From positions 1-45,265 of IMG/VR virus record IMGVR_UViG_3300031521_000118: 45,265 nucleotides of DNA, one strand, 5' to 3'. Shown here in pieces: positions 36,922-44,809 of the stretch. This DNA comes from a virus. The translations under genes were made by a program, and so were the position numbers. Below the pieces are notes generated by a model. It was not told the DNA's origin, did not search any database, and worked only from the letters and a program-made list of their open reading frames with translations. The stretch's first letter is position 1; every line of letters begins with the position of its first letter.

Positions 36922-37189
36922 ATTTTATTTTTATAAATTTTCTAACTCCTTTTAAATTCCAAAGTTTAGAGTCATCTTGTAGATACATTGTACCACCTGT
37001 TTCTAAATCTATTTTTGGAATATTTTTAATATCTTTTAGCTCTATAATAAACGTGAATTTTTTATTTTCATATTTATCAATTTTAACCTTTACAAAATTG
37101 TTTTGACACTTAACATAACGAAATAGTGATAAGATACAAAAAATATTGCATCTTATATTTTCAAATATTTTCAATATTGCTTTTTGCAT
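36893..37189 (-). CDS. Unknown 98-aa basic protein
   Basis: MQKAILKIFENIRCNIFCIL, FVKVKIDKYENKKFTFIIEL, GVRKFIKIKYERDNKRRI. Overlaps the start of the 36448-36921 gene by 29 bases, in the dense style of this block. Basic tail resembles TAG B weakly. Function unknown. Confidence 0.65.
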   Translation of the reverse strand: MQKAILKIFENIRCNIFCILSLFRYVKCQNNFVKVKIDKYENKKFTFIIELKDIKNIPKIDLETGGTMYLQDDSKLWNLKGVRKFIKIKYERDNKRRI

Positions 37190-37562
37190 TTAATTTTTTC
37201 AATTTATATTTTCGTTCTTCTTTTGTTTTTATCGCATTTAAAGCATCTAACAACTCAATCTGAAAATCTGTTTGATACGATGTCTGTCTATACTTATAAT
37301 CTTCTATTATAATATTTATATTTTTTAATTTGTAATGTGTTCTATTTGATATATTTATAATATAATGTGTTTCACCAGTTTCAAAATTGCCACTATCAGC
37401 CTCAATAATATTATTATAATACAAAGAGTTAAATATCATCATATCAACTTCATAAGACTTCATACGCCAATAATTCATCCAAGCAGTATTATCAGGCATC
37501 AGTGTCAATTCTGAACAATTTAATAAATCTTCTAATATTCTTATTAATGAATTATTTTTCAT
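37161..37562 (-). CDS. TAG B protein, 133 aa
   Basis: MKNNSLIRILEDLLNCSELT, TGETHYIINISNRTHYKLKN, ending KEERKYKLKKLNAKSNIENI. The TAG B run is followed by eight residues. Function unknown. Confidence 0.78.
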   Translation of the reverse strand: MKNNSLIRILEDLLNCSELTLMPDNTAWMNYWRMKSYEVDMMIFNSLYYNNIIEADSGNFETGETHYIINISNRTHYKLKNINIIIEDYKYRQTSYQTDFQIELLDALNAIKTKEERKYKLKKLNAKSNIENI

Positions 37563-37782
37563 TTTGTAGCTTTATTAATTTTTGGCTTCTTATAAACTTA
37601 AATATATCATTTTTTAAATATGAATAATTATAAAAACATAAACCATTATCTTTATCAAGATATTTTATATGTATTTTAATTTCATCTGCCGTTTCATCAA
37701 GAACATCATATTCTACTAACTTATTCATAAACAAATGCCTAGTGGTTGTTATGTATAATAATATGTTTTTTTCGGTTAGCAT
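37552..37782 (-). CDS. TAG B-like protein, 76 aa
   Basis: MLTEKNILLYITTTRHLFMN, DEIKIHIKYLDKDNGLCFYN, ending FKFIRSQKLIKLQNEK. Function unknown. Confidence 0.75.
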   Translation of the reverse strand: MLTEKNILLYITTTRHLFMNKLVEYDVLDETADEIKIHIKYLDKDNGLCFYNYSYLKNDIFKFIRSQKLIKLQNEK

Positions 37783-37794
37783 AATTAAATATAA

Positions 37795-38211
37795 TTAAAC
37801 GTCAAACATACTTGATGAAATTATATCATTAGAATATTGTTTCCGATATTCTTTTAATATCTCTTTCCATGTTGGTTTATTAGTCCAATGTCCAAGAATA
37901 TCAATATAATCACGCCATTCAATATGACTTTCTATTTTTTCAACTTCTTTACATGTTGGATAATTAGTCACATGCTCATTTGTTATACGAACAATATGTT
38001 GATCATTATTCCATCTCACATAGTTAAATCCTAATGCTTGATCTGCGACAAAGCATCCTAAATATATTGCTAATATAGGTTTTGATACTTTAAATTTATC
38101 TTCTTTACAATCATAAATATCCTCATCATATTTTTGAAATAAAATATAATCACCAAAATTTAATTTTGAATCGTTATATGAAAATGTTTTAAGTTTTCTT
38201 TTATTTATCAT
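37795..38211 (-). CDS. Unknown 138-aa protein
   Basis: MINKRKLKTFSYNDSKLNFG, 'LNFGDYILFQKYDEDIYDCK' gives a barrel-like GDYI motif, VARW-type strands YVRWNNDQHIVRITNEHVTN, and WKEILKEYRKQYSND. Perhaps another SH3-like protein, without either tag. Function unknown. Confidence 0.75.
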   Translation of the reverse strand: MINKRKLKTFSYNDSKLNFGDYILFQKYDEDIYDCKEDKFKVSKPILAIYLGCFVADQALGFNYVRWNNDQHIVRITNEHVTNYPTCKEVEKIESHIEWRDYIDILGHWTNKPTWKEILKEYRKQYSNDIISSSMFDV

Positions 38212-38449
38212 TCTTCTTATTTATTTTTTTTAATTTTAATCTTCTCTCATACACAGTATCTATACATTCTAGCGAATCAGATATAAATAATGTTTCATAA
38301 ATTTTATTGTTATCATCATCAACTAAATCCCAACCTCTAAATGATGAACCAAAAACTGTAAATTCGTGTCCTACTTTATAAGTACGATTATACATCGCTA
38401 TATCTTTCAACAATCTTACTCTACTACCAATTTTAATGTGCTGTTCCAT
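38201..38449 (-). CDS. TAG B SH3-like protein, 82 aa
   Basis: MEQHIKIGSRVRLLKDIAMY, NRTYKVGHEFTVFGSSFRGW, and YERRLKLKKINKKNDK. Two barrel motifs (IGSRV, VGHEF) then the TAG B tail. It starts the minus-strand block at its upstream edge. Confidence 0.8.
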   Translation of the reverse strand: MEQHIKIGSRVRLLKDIAMYNRTYKVGHEFTVFGSSFRGWDLVDDDNNKIYETLFISDSLECIDTVYERRLKLKKINKKNDK

Positions 38450-38462
38450 AATACTATTAGTG

Positions 38463-38470
38463 CAAAAATA
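38463..38470 (-). promoter_or_regulatory. Host-type -7 element
   Basis: Minus strand TATTTTTG fits TAnnTTTG; TTTG lies upstream but at a short spacing (14). Weak candidate for 38201-38449. Confidence 0.35.
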
Positions 38471-38576
38471 TACAAATGTTTAATCAAAAATCATATAGTA
38501 TATCTTATAGAAAGACAAAGATATAAAAAAAAATCTATAACACCAAATATATTTGATTATAAATACACGGGAGTCA

Positions 38577-38595
38577 TTATTTTTAATATATATTA
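38577..38595 (+). promoter_or_regulatory. Late-type promoter for GIY-YIG gene
   Basis: TTATTTTTAATATATATTAG ends at the ATG at 38597, divergent from the minus-strand block. Confidence 0.5.
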
Positions 38596-38596
38596 G

Positions 38597-39376
38597 ATGG
38601 GAATAATATATTTAACAACAAATAAAATAAACAATAGAAAATATATTGGTGTTGACTCTCAAAATAATAAATCATATTTTGGCTCAGGTAAAGCTATAAG
38701 ATTGGCTATTAAAAAATATGGAACTAAAAGCTTCACAAAAGAAATATTAGAAGAAAGTGATGATAAAGAATATTTATTTGAAAGAGAAAAATATTATATT
38801 GAAATATATGATGCTATAAACTCTAATGAATATTATAATATGGCTGAAGGCGGTAAAGGCGGCGCTGGAACTTTGGCAACAGAAGAAGCTAAAGAAGCAC
38901 ATAGAATTGGCTGTAAGAAAGGATTAGAAAAAATATCTGAATTAAGACGAGGTAAAACTTACGAAGAAATATATGGTGATAGAGCAGATGAAGAAAAAGA
39001 AAAAAGAAGATTAGCTGGTTTAGGTAAAAAATATGATGAAGAAAGAACAAAGAAAAGTGGAGATGGCCATAAAGGCCAAATACCTTGGAATAAAGGCAAA
39101 AAAGGATTACAAATACCTTGGAATAAAGGACTAATAACACTACAAGAACCATGGCAAAAAGGTAAAAAATATGTAACAAAGAAATATATTTTAACTCTTT
39201 TAAATAATGAAGAAATTGAATTCTTAGGTAGAGACAGTTTAGAAAAATATATAAAAGAAACAATAAATCCTACTCTTATTCAGAGTAGGATCAATATTAT
39301 CAATTTAATAAATACTAATTTTGATAAAGGATTTTATTTAAATATTATAAAATTAGAAAAACCATTAATTCTTTAA
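38597..39376 (+). CDS. GIY-YIG homing endonuclease
   Basis: 259 residues. Core at the N-terminus: GIIYLTTNKINNRKYIGVDS (GIY...YIG), R-type catalytic region AIRLAIKKYGTKSFTKEILE, and EREKYYIEIYDAINSNEYYN with the catalytic Glu. Then GGKGGAG. The C-terminal part has two DNA-binding-like segments with 'PWNKG' (IPWNKGKKGLQIPWNKGLIT), the NUMOD-type repeat. Seg-like, free-standing. Probably mobile; its C-terminus overlaps the thioredoxin gene on the other strand by four bases. Confidence 0.88.
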   Translation: MGIIYLTTNKINNRKYIGVDSQNNKSYFGSGKAIRLAIKKYGTKSFTKEILEESDDKEYLFEREKYYIEIYDAINSNEYYNMAEGGKGGAGTLATEEAKEAHRIGCKKGLEKISELRRGKTYEEIYGDRADEEKEKRRLAGLGKKYDEERTKKSGDGHKGQIPWNKGKKGLQIPWNKGLITLQEPWQKGKKYVTKKYILTLLNNEEIEFLGRDSLEKYIKETINPTLIQSRINIINLINTNFDKGFYLNIIKLEKPLIL

Positions 39377-39705
39377 ATATTATCAATTAATTCAATCAAT
39401 TTAACTTGCTGCATTGAACCAGAGAAACTATTTTTTTTACCATCTATTCCAATAATAACAGTTGTAGGTACACTTCTAATTGAAAAAATATCAGAAATTT
39501 CCATCTCATCATCTACATCAACTGAATAAAAATTCACACCTTCTAATTCATTTGATACCTTTTCAAATACTGGTTTATAGGATTTGCACGGGAAACACCA
39601 ACTAGCTTCAAACTTTAAAACCACTTTTTTTTCATTTTTAAATTCTTTTGTTTCGATGTCCATAATTTTCTCATTAAAGGACTCTAACGTTAAATGTTCA
39701 ATCAT
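39373..39705 (-). CDS. Thioredoxin
   Basis: 110 residues with active site ASWCFPCK (Cys37, Cys40), DVDDEMEIS and cis-Pro turn SVPTT near 77-81. WCFPC differs from the usual WCGPC. Small disulfide reductase; in phages it may act in ribonucleotide reduction or as a polymerase partner. Both ends are convergent or isolated. Confidence 0.9.
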   Translation of the reverse strand: MIEHLTLESFNEKIMDIETKEFKNEKKVVLKFEASWCFPCKSYKPVFEKVSNELEGVNFYSVDVDDEMEISDIFSIRSVPTTVIIGIDGKKNSFSGSMQQVKLIELIDNI

Positions 39706-39726
39706 ATTTTATTTATTATTTTTTTG

Positions 39727-39765
39727 ACTTATTTTTATGATTATAGAACTAAAATAAAAATAAGT
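39727..39765. terminator. Hairpin upstream of thioredoxin gene
   Basis: Twelve-base-pair stem ACTTATTTTTAT / ATAAAAATAAGT with a 15-base loop. Located between the thioredoxin start and its likely promoter, so it may be a leader hairpin, not a terminator. About 255 bases (39706-39959) hold no gene; an ATTAATATATAG-type element on the minus strand near 39815-39830 could be the thioredoxin promoter. Confidence 0.5.
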
Positions 39766-39939
39766 TTAAGTATTAATTTCTGGATAGTAGTTAAAAATCG
39801 ACTATTAATATCTTTTCTATATATTAATAAAATTTACCATTTTTCAAAAAAATAGTGTTAAAATGATGTTTTTTCATATAGAATTTTTCTATATTGCTCA
39901 TAGATAATACCTATAATTAAAAAAAATTTTTTAATTTTT

Positions 39940-39957
39940 AATATTTAATATATACAA
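39940..39957 (+). promoter_or_regulatory. Late-type promoter abutting ATG
   Basis: ATATTTAATATATACAAT, two bases before the ATG at 39960. Confidence 0.5.
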
Positions 39958-39959
39958 TT

Positions 39960-40172
39960 ATGTGGCAATATAATAATGTTAGTTTTATATATGATAATAG
40001 AGTAAGTTCTGAATTTGGTCAAAAAACAACTGTACCTTATATAAGAACTTATATAAAAAGCAAGTATGCATTAATGCAAGCGTTAAGATTTCATGTTGAT
40101 GATTCTTTTTTGGGTCCTTATACAGAGATATATCCGAGAACAGTTAAACATGACAAACCAATAAAAATATGA
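39960..40172 (+). CDS. Unknown 70-aa protein
   Basis: MWQYNNVSFIYDNRVSSEFG, PYIRTYIKSKYALMQALRFH, DDSFLGPYTEIYPRTVKHD. Basic, Tyr-rich. ATGA-coupled to the next gene. Function unknown. Confidence 0.76.
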   Translation: MWQYNNVSFIYDNRVSSEFGQKTTVPYIRTYIKSKYALMQALRFHVDDSFLGPYTEIYPRTVKHDKPIKI

Positions 40173-40831
40173 TAACAGATTTTAGCAAATTCAAATTAAT
40201 ACTAGAGCATCCTGATCATGTTTATGATAGAGAGGGAAAGAATCATTATGGCGTTGAAGATGATGACGCTATACCATTTAGTTGCGATGTAAATAGCGAA
40301 CACACTGATGTTAGAGAAATTCATATTGGTGCTAAAGGTATTTATCACGAAGATATGCCATATATGGGTAGAAATAAAAATTATATTGGTAGATTATGGT
40401 TAAAAAGTAAAATTATATCATTTTGGGTATATCCTATTGATGAATTATTTAAAAAAATTATTGATAAATTAGAAAAAAAATTAAAAATTAAAATTTTCAA
40501 TAATGGATGGAGAATTGAAATTCTTAAGAGTGATGGAGAAATATTAAAGTCAACATATGATAAAAAACTTGATGTTGATAACTATTTTTTCAATTTAAAT
40601 TATGATGATTATGATCCTAAAACACTATTAATTCCAATAGAAGATTATATAATTTCAAATAATCCTTCTGAAAAAGATAGAATGTGGCATTTAATGAATG
40701 CGAAAGAAAAAGAGAACGCAGCAAAAATTGGCAAAAAACCTGACATATTTGGTGGCTCAAAAATAACAGCTTGGGATTCACCTAAGAACATAAAATGGCG
40801 ACAAGCATTATATCAAGAGAATAAAAATTAA
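40169..40831 (+). CDS. Unknown 220-aa protein upstream of MoxR
   Basis: Start MITDFSKFKLILEHPDHVYD. Middle FWVYPIDELFKKIIDKLEKK then NGWRIEILKSDGEILKSTYD; C-terminal MWHLMNAKEKENAAKIGKKP and WRQALYQENKN. The end has helix and Trp pairs usual in phage structural-assembly proteins. The start shares the M-x-x-x-F-x-K-F form with 4761-5027. Family unknown. Confidence 0.78.
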   Translation: MITDFSKFKLILEHPDHVYDREGKNHYGVEDDDAIPFSCDVNSEHTDVREIHIGAKGIYHEDMPYMGRNKNYIGRLWLKSKIISFWVYPIDELFKKIIDKLEKKLKIKIFNNGWRIEILKSDGEILKSTYDKKLDVDNYFFNLNYDDYDPKTLLIPIEDYIISNNPSEKDRMWHLMNAKEKENAAKIGKKPDIFGGSKITAWDSPKNIKWRQALYQENKN

Positions 40832-40910
40832 TATATAAAGAAAAAACGAATATTAAATATTAATATATAAAGAAAAATAATAATATTTATTATTAATATA
40901 TAACCAAAAA
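40827..40910 (+). repeat. Triple promoter-like repeat before MoxR gene
   Basis: Three near-copies of ATTAATATATAAAGAAAAA, beginning near 40829, 40858 and 40893, spaced about 30-35 bases apart. They look like stacked late-type promoters and precede the ATG at 40925. The last copy has CC in place of AG. Confidence 0.6.
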
Positions 40911-40924
40911 AAAAGTTTATAAAC

Positions 40925-42400
40925 ATGAAGACCGTAAAAAATTATGACAAATTTTCAGAACAATATAGATTGAATGAAAATTTATTAGGTAAAGCCTGGG
41001 ATTCGATTGCAAATTTTTTCAAAAATAAATTTAAAAAAGCGTCATGGCTTTATTATATTTTATATTTAAAAAAATCTGGACAATTACCAAAAGAAAAAGT
41101 TGAAATTATCGTTCCATCAGATTATCCTATCGACGAAATTCCTACTGAAAAAGAAGTTGAAATGACAGCAGAATCATTAAACACAACAATTCGTGTTTCA
41201 AAGCTTAATGAAGACGTTATTGATTTGCAACACAGTGATCCAAACATCAGAAATGTCGATGTAGAAGAATTGATGAATGAAATTATTACTATCTACGAGA
41301 TGAATGCTGATAGAGTAGAAGAAGGTAAACCAAGAACAAAAAATGATGCACTTTTTATTTGGGGTGCTCCTGGAATTGGTAAAACTGAAATTTTAAGTCA
41401 AGCAGCAAACAAATTGGGTTGTGTTGTCATAGAATGGCACTTATCTCAAATTGAGCCTACTGACTTTAGAGGTGTTCCAAAAATTGAAAATACAGTTAAA
41501 GGTAGTGTAGATCCAAAAGATGAAAGAACAGTATCTAAATTGCCAGCTATGTTCCCAACAGATGATGGTGTTAATGGTAAAGGTGGTATTATGTTCTTTG
41601 ATGAAATCAATAGAGCACCTAAAATGGTACTTTCTGCAGCATTATCATTATGTTTGAATGGTAGAATTGGTGATTATACTTTACCAGAACATTGGATAGT
41701 TATTGCAGCAGGTAATAGACCTGAAGATTTAGGTGGTGCAGTTGCAACCACAATTGAACCAGCTTTGGCTAACCGTTTCTCGCACATTAATTATGCACCA
41801 ACATTAGAATCATGGACTAAATGGGCAACACAAAAACAAGACATTAATCCTGACCTTATTGCATTCTTACACTTTAATAAATCATATTTCCATAAATTGG
41901 ATCCTGATAAAGAAATAATGGCTTGGCCTTCACCTCGTACTTGGGAAATGGCTTCTCATAAAGATTATTTCAAAAGAGGAAAAGATTGGCACAACAAACT
42001 TCCTTATGATAGAGTTCAAGCAACATATACCGATTTAGTTGGAGCAGAAGCTGCAATTGCATTTGTATCATATTTGAAATTGAAAGAATATTATAATGAA
42101 AAAGATGTTGAAGAAGTTTACAAAAATGGTAAAAAAGCTAAAAAGGTTCCAACCAAATTAGATGAAGCCAGAGCAGCATTAGCTTCAATTGCATTCTTTA
42201 AAAAAGGTGAAGATTTGACAGTTAAAGAACTTGAAAATATCTTAGAATTTGCTTTAGATTTACCAAGTTTGGAATCTAAAACATCTTTGATAGCATTTCT
42301 TAGAATGGTTCACCCTGAAATCAAAGAAAAAGATCCTTGGAAAGCAATTTATTGGGAGTATGTTAAAAAATGGCATCTTGATGTAAAGGCTTTAGAATAA
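40925..42400 (+). CDS. MoxR-family AAA+ ATPase
   Basis: 491 residues. Walker A GAPGIGKTE at about 146-154, Walker B MFFDEINRAP at about 222-231, sensor 1 AAGNRPEDLGG near 262-272; MoxR type with arginine finger in NRF. About 90 residues precede the ATPase domain, beginning MKTVKNYDKFSEQYRLNENL, a start with L-N-E at 16-18. MoxR ATPases pair with VWA proteins to remodel or mature other proteins; the VWA partner follows at once. Late-type promoters; own terminator at 42421. Confidence 0.9.
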   Translation: MKTVKNYDKFSEQYRLNENLLGKAWDSIANFFKNKFKKASWLYYILYLKKSGQLPKEKVEIIVPSDYPIDEIPTEKEVEMTAESLNTTIRVSKLNEDVIDLQHSDPNIRNVDVEELMNEIITIYEMNADRVEEGKPRTKNDALFIWGAPGIGKTEILSQAANKLGCVVIEWHLSQIEPTDFRGVPKIENTVKGSVDPKDERTVSKLPAMFPTDDGVNGKGGIMFFDEINRAPKMVLSAALSLCLNGRIGDYTLPEHWIVIAAGNRPEDLGGAVATTIEPALANRFSHINYAPTLESWTKWATQKQDINPDLIAFLHFNKSYFHKLDPDKEIMAWPSPRTWEMASHKDYFKRGKDWHNKLPYDRVQATYTDLVGAEAAIAFVSYLKLKEYYNEKDVEEVYKNGKKAKKVPTKLDEARAALASIAFFKKGEDLTVKELENILEFALDLPSLESKTSLIAFLRMVHPEIKEKDPWKAIYWEYVKKWHLDVKALE

Positions 42401-42420
42401 GATTATTTATAAAAAATAGA

Positions 42421-42447
42421 AATCCTGATAAAAAATATCAGGATTTT
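42421..42447 (+). terminator. Terminator after MoxR gene
   Basis: AAATCCTGAT-AAAAAAT-ATCAGGATTT stem-loop followed by a T-run. Confidence 0.8.
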
Positions 42448-42461
42448 TATTTTTTGATATT

Positions 42462-42482
42462 TGATATTTTATATATAATGAA
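42462..42482 (+). promoter_or_regulatory. Late-type promoter for VWA gene
   Basis: TTGATATTTTATATATAATGA just after the terminator, about 22 bases before the ATG at 42504. Confidence 0.5.
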
Positions 42483-42503
42483 TAAAAATAAAAACAATTA
42501 ATT

Positions 42504-43982
42504 ATGTTAACAAAATTTAATAATTATGAAACACTAATAGCATTGAACGAAATGATAGAAAATGCTGTTGATAAAACCGCACTTAATAAGGTTAGAAGAT
42601 GCTTCACTCAAATTTTAACTCAGTTTGGATTCTTTGCTGATTTATTATTTCAATTGAATATTATAGAAGCTCACCCTGGTACTGGTGTTGAAACTATGGC
42701 AACTGATGGTAAATCTATAAGTTATAGTCCAGGATTTGTTAATAAATTGACAGAAGCTGAAGTTGTATTTGTTATAATACACGAAGTTATGCATAATGCA
42801 AATTTTCACTTTGTTAGACAAGGTGGTAGAGATCATGAATTATGGAATCAAGCAGCAGATTATGCTATAAATATTCAAATTGATGATATGAAAAAAGATA
42901 TGAATAGTAGTGTATTAGCTCCACCTAAAAATATTTTGTTAGATGAAAAATATCGTGGTATGAGAGCAGAACAAATCTATGATATACTTGCAAAACAATC
43001 TCCACCAAAAAAACAAGGACAGGGTCAAGGACAGGGTCAAGGACAAGGACAGGGTCAAGGACAAGGACAGGGTCAAGGACAAGGACAGGGTCAAGGACAA
43101 GGACAGGGTCAAGGACAACCAGGACAAGGACAGGGTCAAGGACAACCAGGACAAGGACAGGGTCAAGGACAACCAGGACAAGGACAAGGCGGAGGAGGTA
43201 CACCACAAGGTGACTTACGAGCACCAGGTTCATTGGATGGAACAGGTGATACTATTTATGAAGGTAACACAGAATTAAATGATGCAAAAACCGAAGCTGA
43301 ATTAGAAAAAAAATGGAGAGATATTAGAAATAATGCTGCTGCAAAAAATCAAGGTACAGGTTCAAGCTCATTAGACAGATGGTTAAGAAAGGCAAATAAA
43401 CCAAAAATTAATTGGAGAGCAGAACTTAAAAAATTTGTTGCACAAGTTTATGACGAACTTGATTATGCATATTCTAATAAAAGATATATTTGGCAAGATA
43501 TGCACTTACCTGGACCAAAAGAAGCAGACAAATCATCTTATCAAGATGTTGTAATTGCTATAGATACATCAGGATCAATTGGTGAAGAAACCTTATCAAA
43601 ATTTGCAGCAGAAATGATGAAGCTATTTAAAACATATAGTGTTGTAAAATGTCATATTGTATGGTGTGATTCAAGAATATGTTCAGTTCAAACTTTTGAT
43701 GTTGCTGATAAGAGTTTTAAAATGGATAAACTAAGACCTTGCGGTGGAGGTGGAACAAGCTTCAAACCACCATTTGAATGGGTACAGAAAAATATAATAA
43801 AAAAAGGTAAAGTACCAGCATTCTTTATATATTTTACTGATGCTTATGGTGATGCGCCATCTGTTGGAGAATATGGACTTAGATCTTACGCTAATAGAGT
43901 TTTATGGGTAATAACTGAAAATGATAATGCATCTAATATTAAATTTGGTAAGAAAATTTATATTGATAAAATGCCAGGATAA
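42504..43982 (+). CDS. VWA-like metallopeptidase (DUF2201 type)
   Basis: 492 residues. The N-terminal zinc site is IHEVMH-N at about 92-98 (HExxH). A long Gly-Gln/Pro repeat follows at about 171-228, then a VWA domain with MIDAS DTSGS at about 352-358 (VVIAIDTSGSIGEE) and a CHIVWCDS strand. The family (DUF2201, VWA-like with a metallopeptidase N-terminal domain) pairs with MoxR ATPases. It starts MLTKFNNYETLIALNEMIEN, again with L-N-E near 14-16. Predicted chaperone/protease pair for a late substrate. Confidence 0.9.
   Translation: MLTKFNNYETLIALNEMIENAVDKTALNKVRRCFTQILTQFGFFADLLFQLNIIEAHPGTGVETMATDGKSISYSPGFVNKLTEAEVVFVIIHEVMHNANFHFVRQGGRDHELWNQAADYAINIQIDDMKKDMNSSVLAPPKNILLDEKYRGMRAEQIYDILAKQSPPKKQGQGQGQGQGQGQGQGQGQGQGQGQGQGQGQGQGQPGQGQGQGQPGQGQGQGQPGQGQGGGGTPQGDLRAPGSLDGTGDTIYEGNTELNDAKTEAELEKKWRDIRNNAAAKNQGTGSSSLDRWLRKANKPKINWRAELKKFVAQVYDELDYAYSNKRYIWQDMHLPGPKEADKSSYQDVVIAIDTSGSIGEETLSKFAAEMMKLFKTYSVVKCHIVWCDSRICSVQTFDVADKSFKMDKLRPCGGGGTSFKPPFEWVQKNIIKKGKVPAFFIYFTDAYGDAPSVGEYGLRSYANRVLWVITENDNASNIKFGKKIYIDKMPG
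43017..43190 (+). repeat. GQ-rich coding repeat in VWA gene
   Basis: Tandem GGACAGGGTCAAGGACAA type units encode GQGQGQ, ending with three GQPGQGQ modules. Frames on both strands stay open here, giving false ORFs; only the Gly-Gln frame is real. Length is likely to vary between relatives. Confidence 0.85.
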
Positions 43983-44004
43983 TAAATCCTACTACAAAAA
44001 AATA

Positions 44005-44030
44005 AAAACTTGATTTTAAAATCAAGTTTT
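44005..44030 (+). terminator. Terminator hairpin, copy 3
   Basis: AAAACTTGATTTTAAAATCA then AGTTTT, the same hairpin as at 4731-4750. T-run continues into the next promoter. Confidence 0.78.
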
Positions 44031-44050
44031 TATTTTTTATATATACTTAA
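44031..44050 (+). promoter_or_regulatory. Late-type promoter
   Basis: TATTTTTTATATATACTTAA fused to the terminator T-run, 18 bases before the ATG at 44068. Confidence 0.6.
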
Positions 44051-44067
44051 CAACAATAATATAGAAT

Positions 44068-44298
44068 ATGAAAATTGATAAATTTAACCAAATTTTTGAA
44101 AAAACTACCGATAGTATATATCCATTTAAATGTAGACATAAATATATAATTCCTGATCCTGGAATTTGTGATATTATAGTTATAAACTTTGAGAGCGAAT
44201 TTGTCACATGGAGTAACGGTTATATAATATCAACCGCAGGATTTGATGAAATAGAGTTTATTCCTGATATATTCGTTTTTAATAAATATAATTTATAA
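44068..44298 (+). CDS. TAG A protein, 76 aa
   Basis: MKIDKFNQIFEKTTDSIYPF, then IIPDPGICDIIVINFESEFV, ending FVFNKYNL. The start has KF and IFE in place of KKFE. KYNL is kept, with a TAA that does not overlap the next start, so the ending is not needed for coupling here. First gene of the plus-strand run. Confidence 0.85.
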   Translation: MKIDKFNQIFEKTTDSIYPFKCRHKYIIPDPGICDIIVINFESEFVTWSNGYIISTAGFDEIEFIPDIFVFNKYNL

Positions 44299-44299
44299 T

Positions 44300-44809
44300 A
44301 TGAAGCATTTAAAATATTTCGAATCACAAAAAGGTTTTAGAGAATTGAATATTAAAGATTTGTGGCTTAATTTTATAAAACACAAAAAACAAATTATTCC
44401 GATAGATACTGGTTTAAAAACTACAAATCTATCAAAACTAAACAATTGGAGTGTTTCTACATCGGATTTAGATGAATTTAAAAAATTATTGTTAGATCCT
44501 ATTTTAAAATATAAAGAGATAGCTTTTCATAAAACAGCAAATAAATATTATGGAGATACATCTTATGCTTTTTATGGTAGAGTAAATGAAATATATATAA
44601 AAGATGATCGTGATAGATATGGTGCACCTATGATTGCAGTAGTTGTTAACCTATTTGATGATAAAAATACGTATATATTATCAAAATTTCAAAAAAGCAA
44701 TACTGTTCCTGGTAAAGATGAAGATGTTGTCAAAGTATATAATAGTCAAATAACAGATATTGAAGAAACACTTCATATGCTTAACAATACAGAAAAATAT
44801 AACTTATAA
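44300..44809 (+). CDS. TAG A protein, 169 aa
   Basis: MKHLKYFESQKGFRELNIKD, then WSVSTSDLDEFKKLLLDPIL and YAFYGRVNEIYIKDDRDRYG with MIAVVVNLFDDKNTYILSKF, ending NNTEKYNL. Beta-rich second half. Function unknown. Confidence 0.86.
   Translation: MKHLKYFESQKGFRELNIKDLWLNFIKHKKQIIPIDTGLKTTNLSKLNNWSVSTSDLDEFKKLLLDPILKYKEIAFHKTANKYYGDTSYAFYGRVNEIYIKDDRDRYGAPMIAVVVNLFDDKNTYILSKFQKSNTVPGKDEDVVKVYNSQITDIEETLHMLNNTEKYNL

Noticed and set aside
42925-43278. Long ORFs on both strands across the GQ repeat
   Set aside because: Repeat of 18 bases keeps all frames open; only the Gly-Gln frame joins the HExxH and VWA domains.
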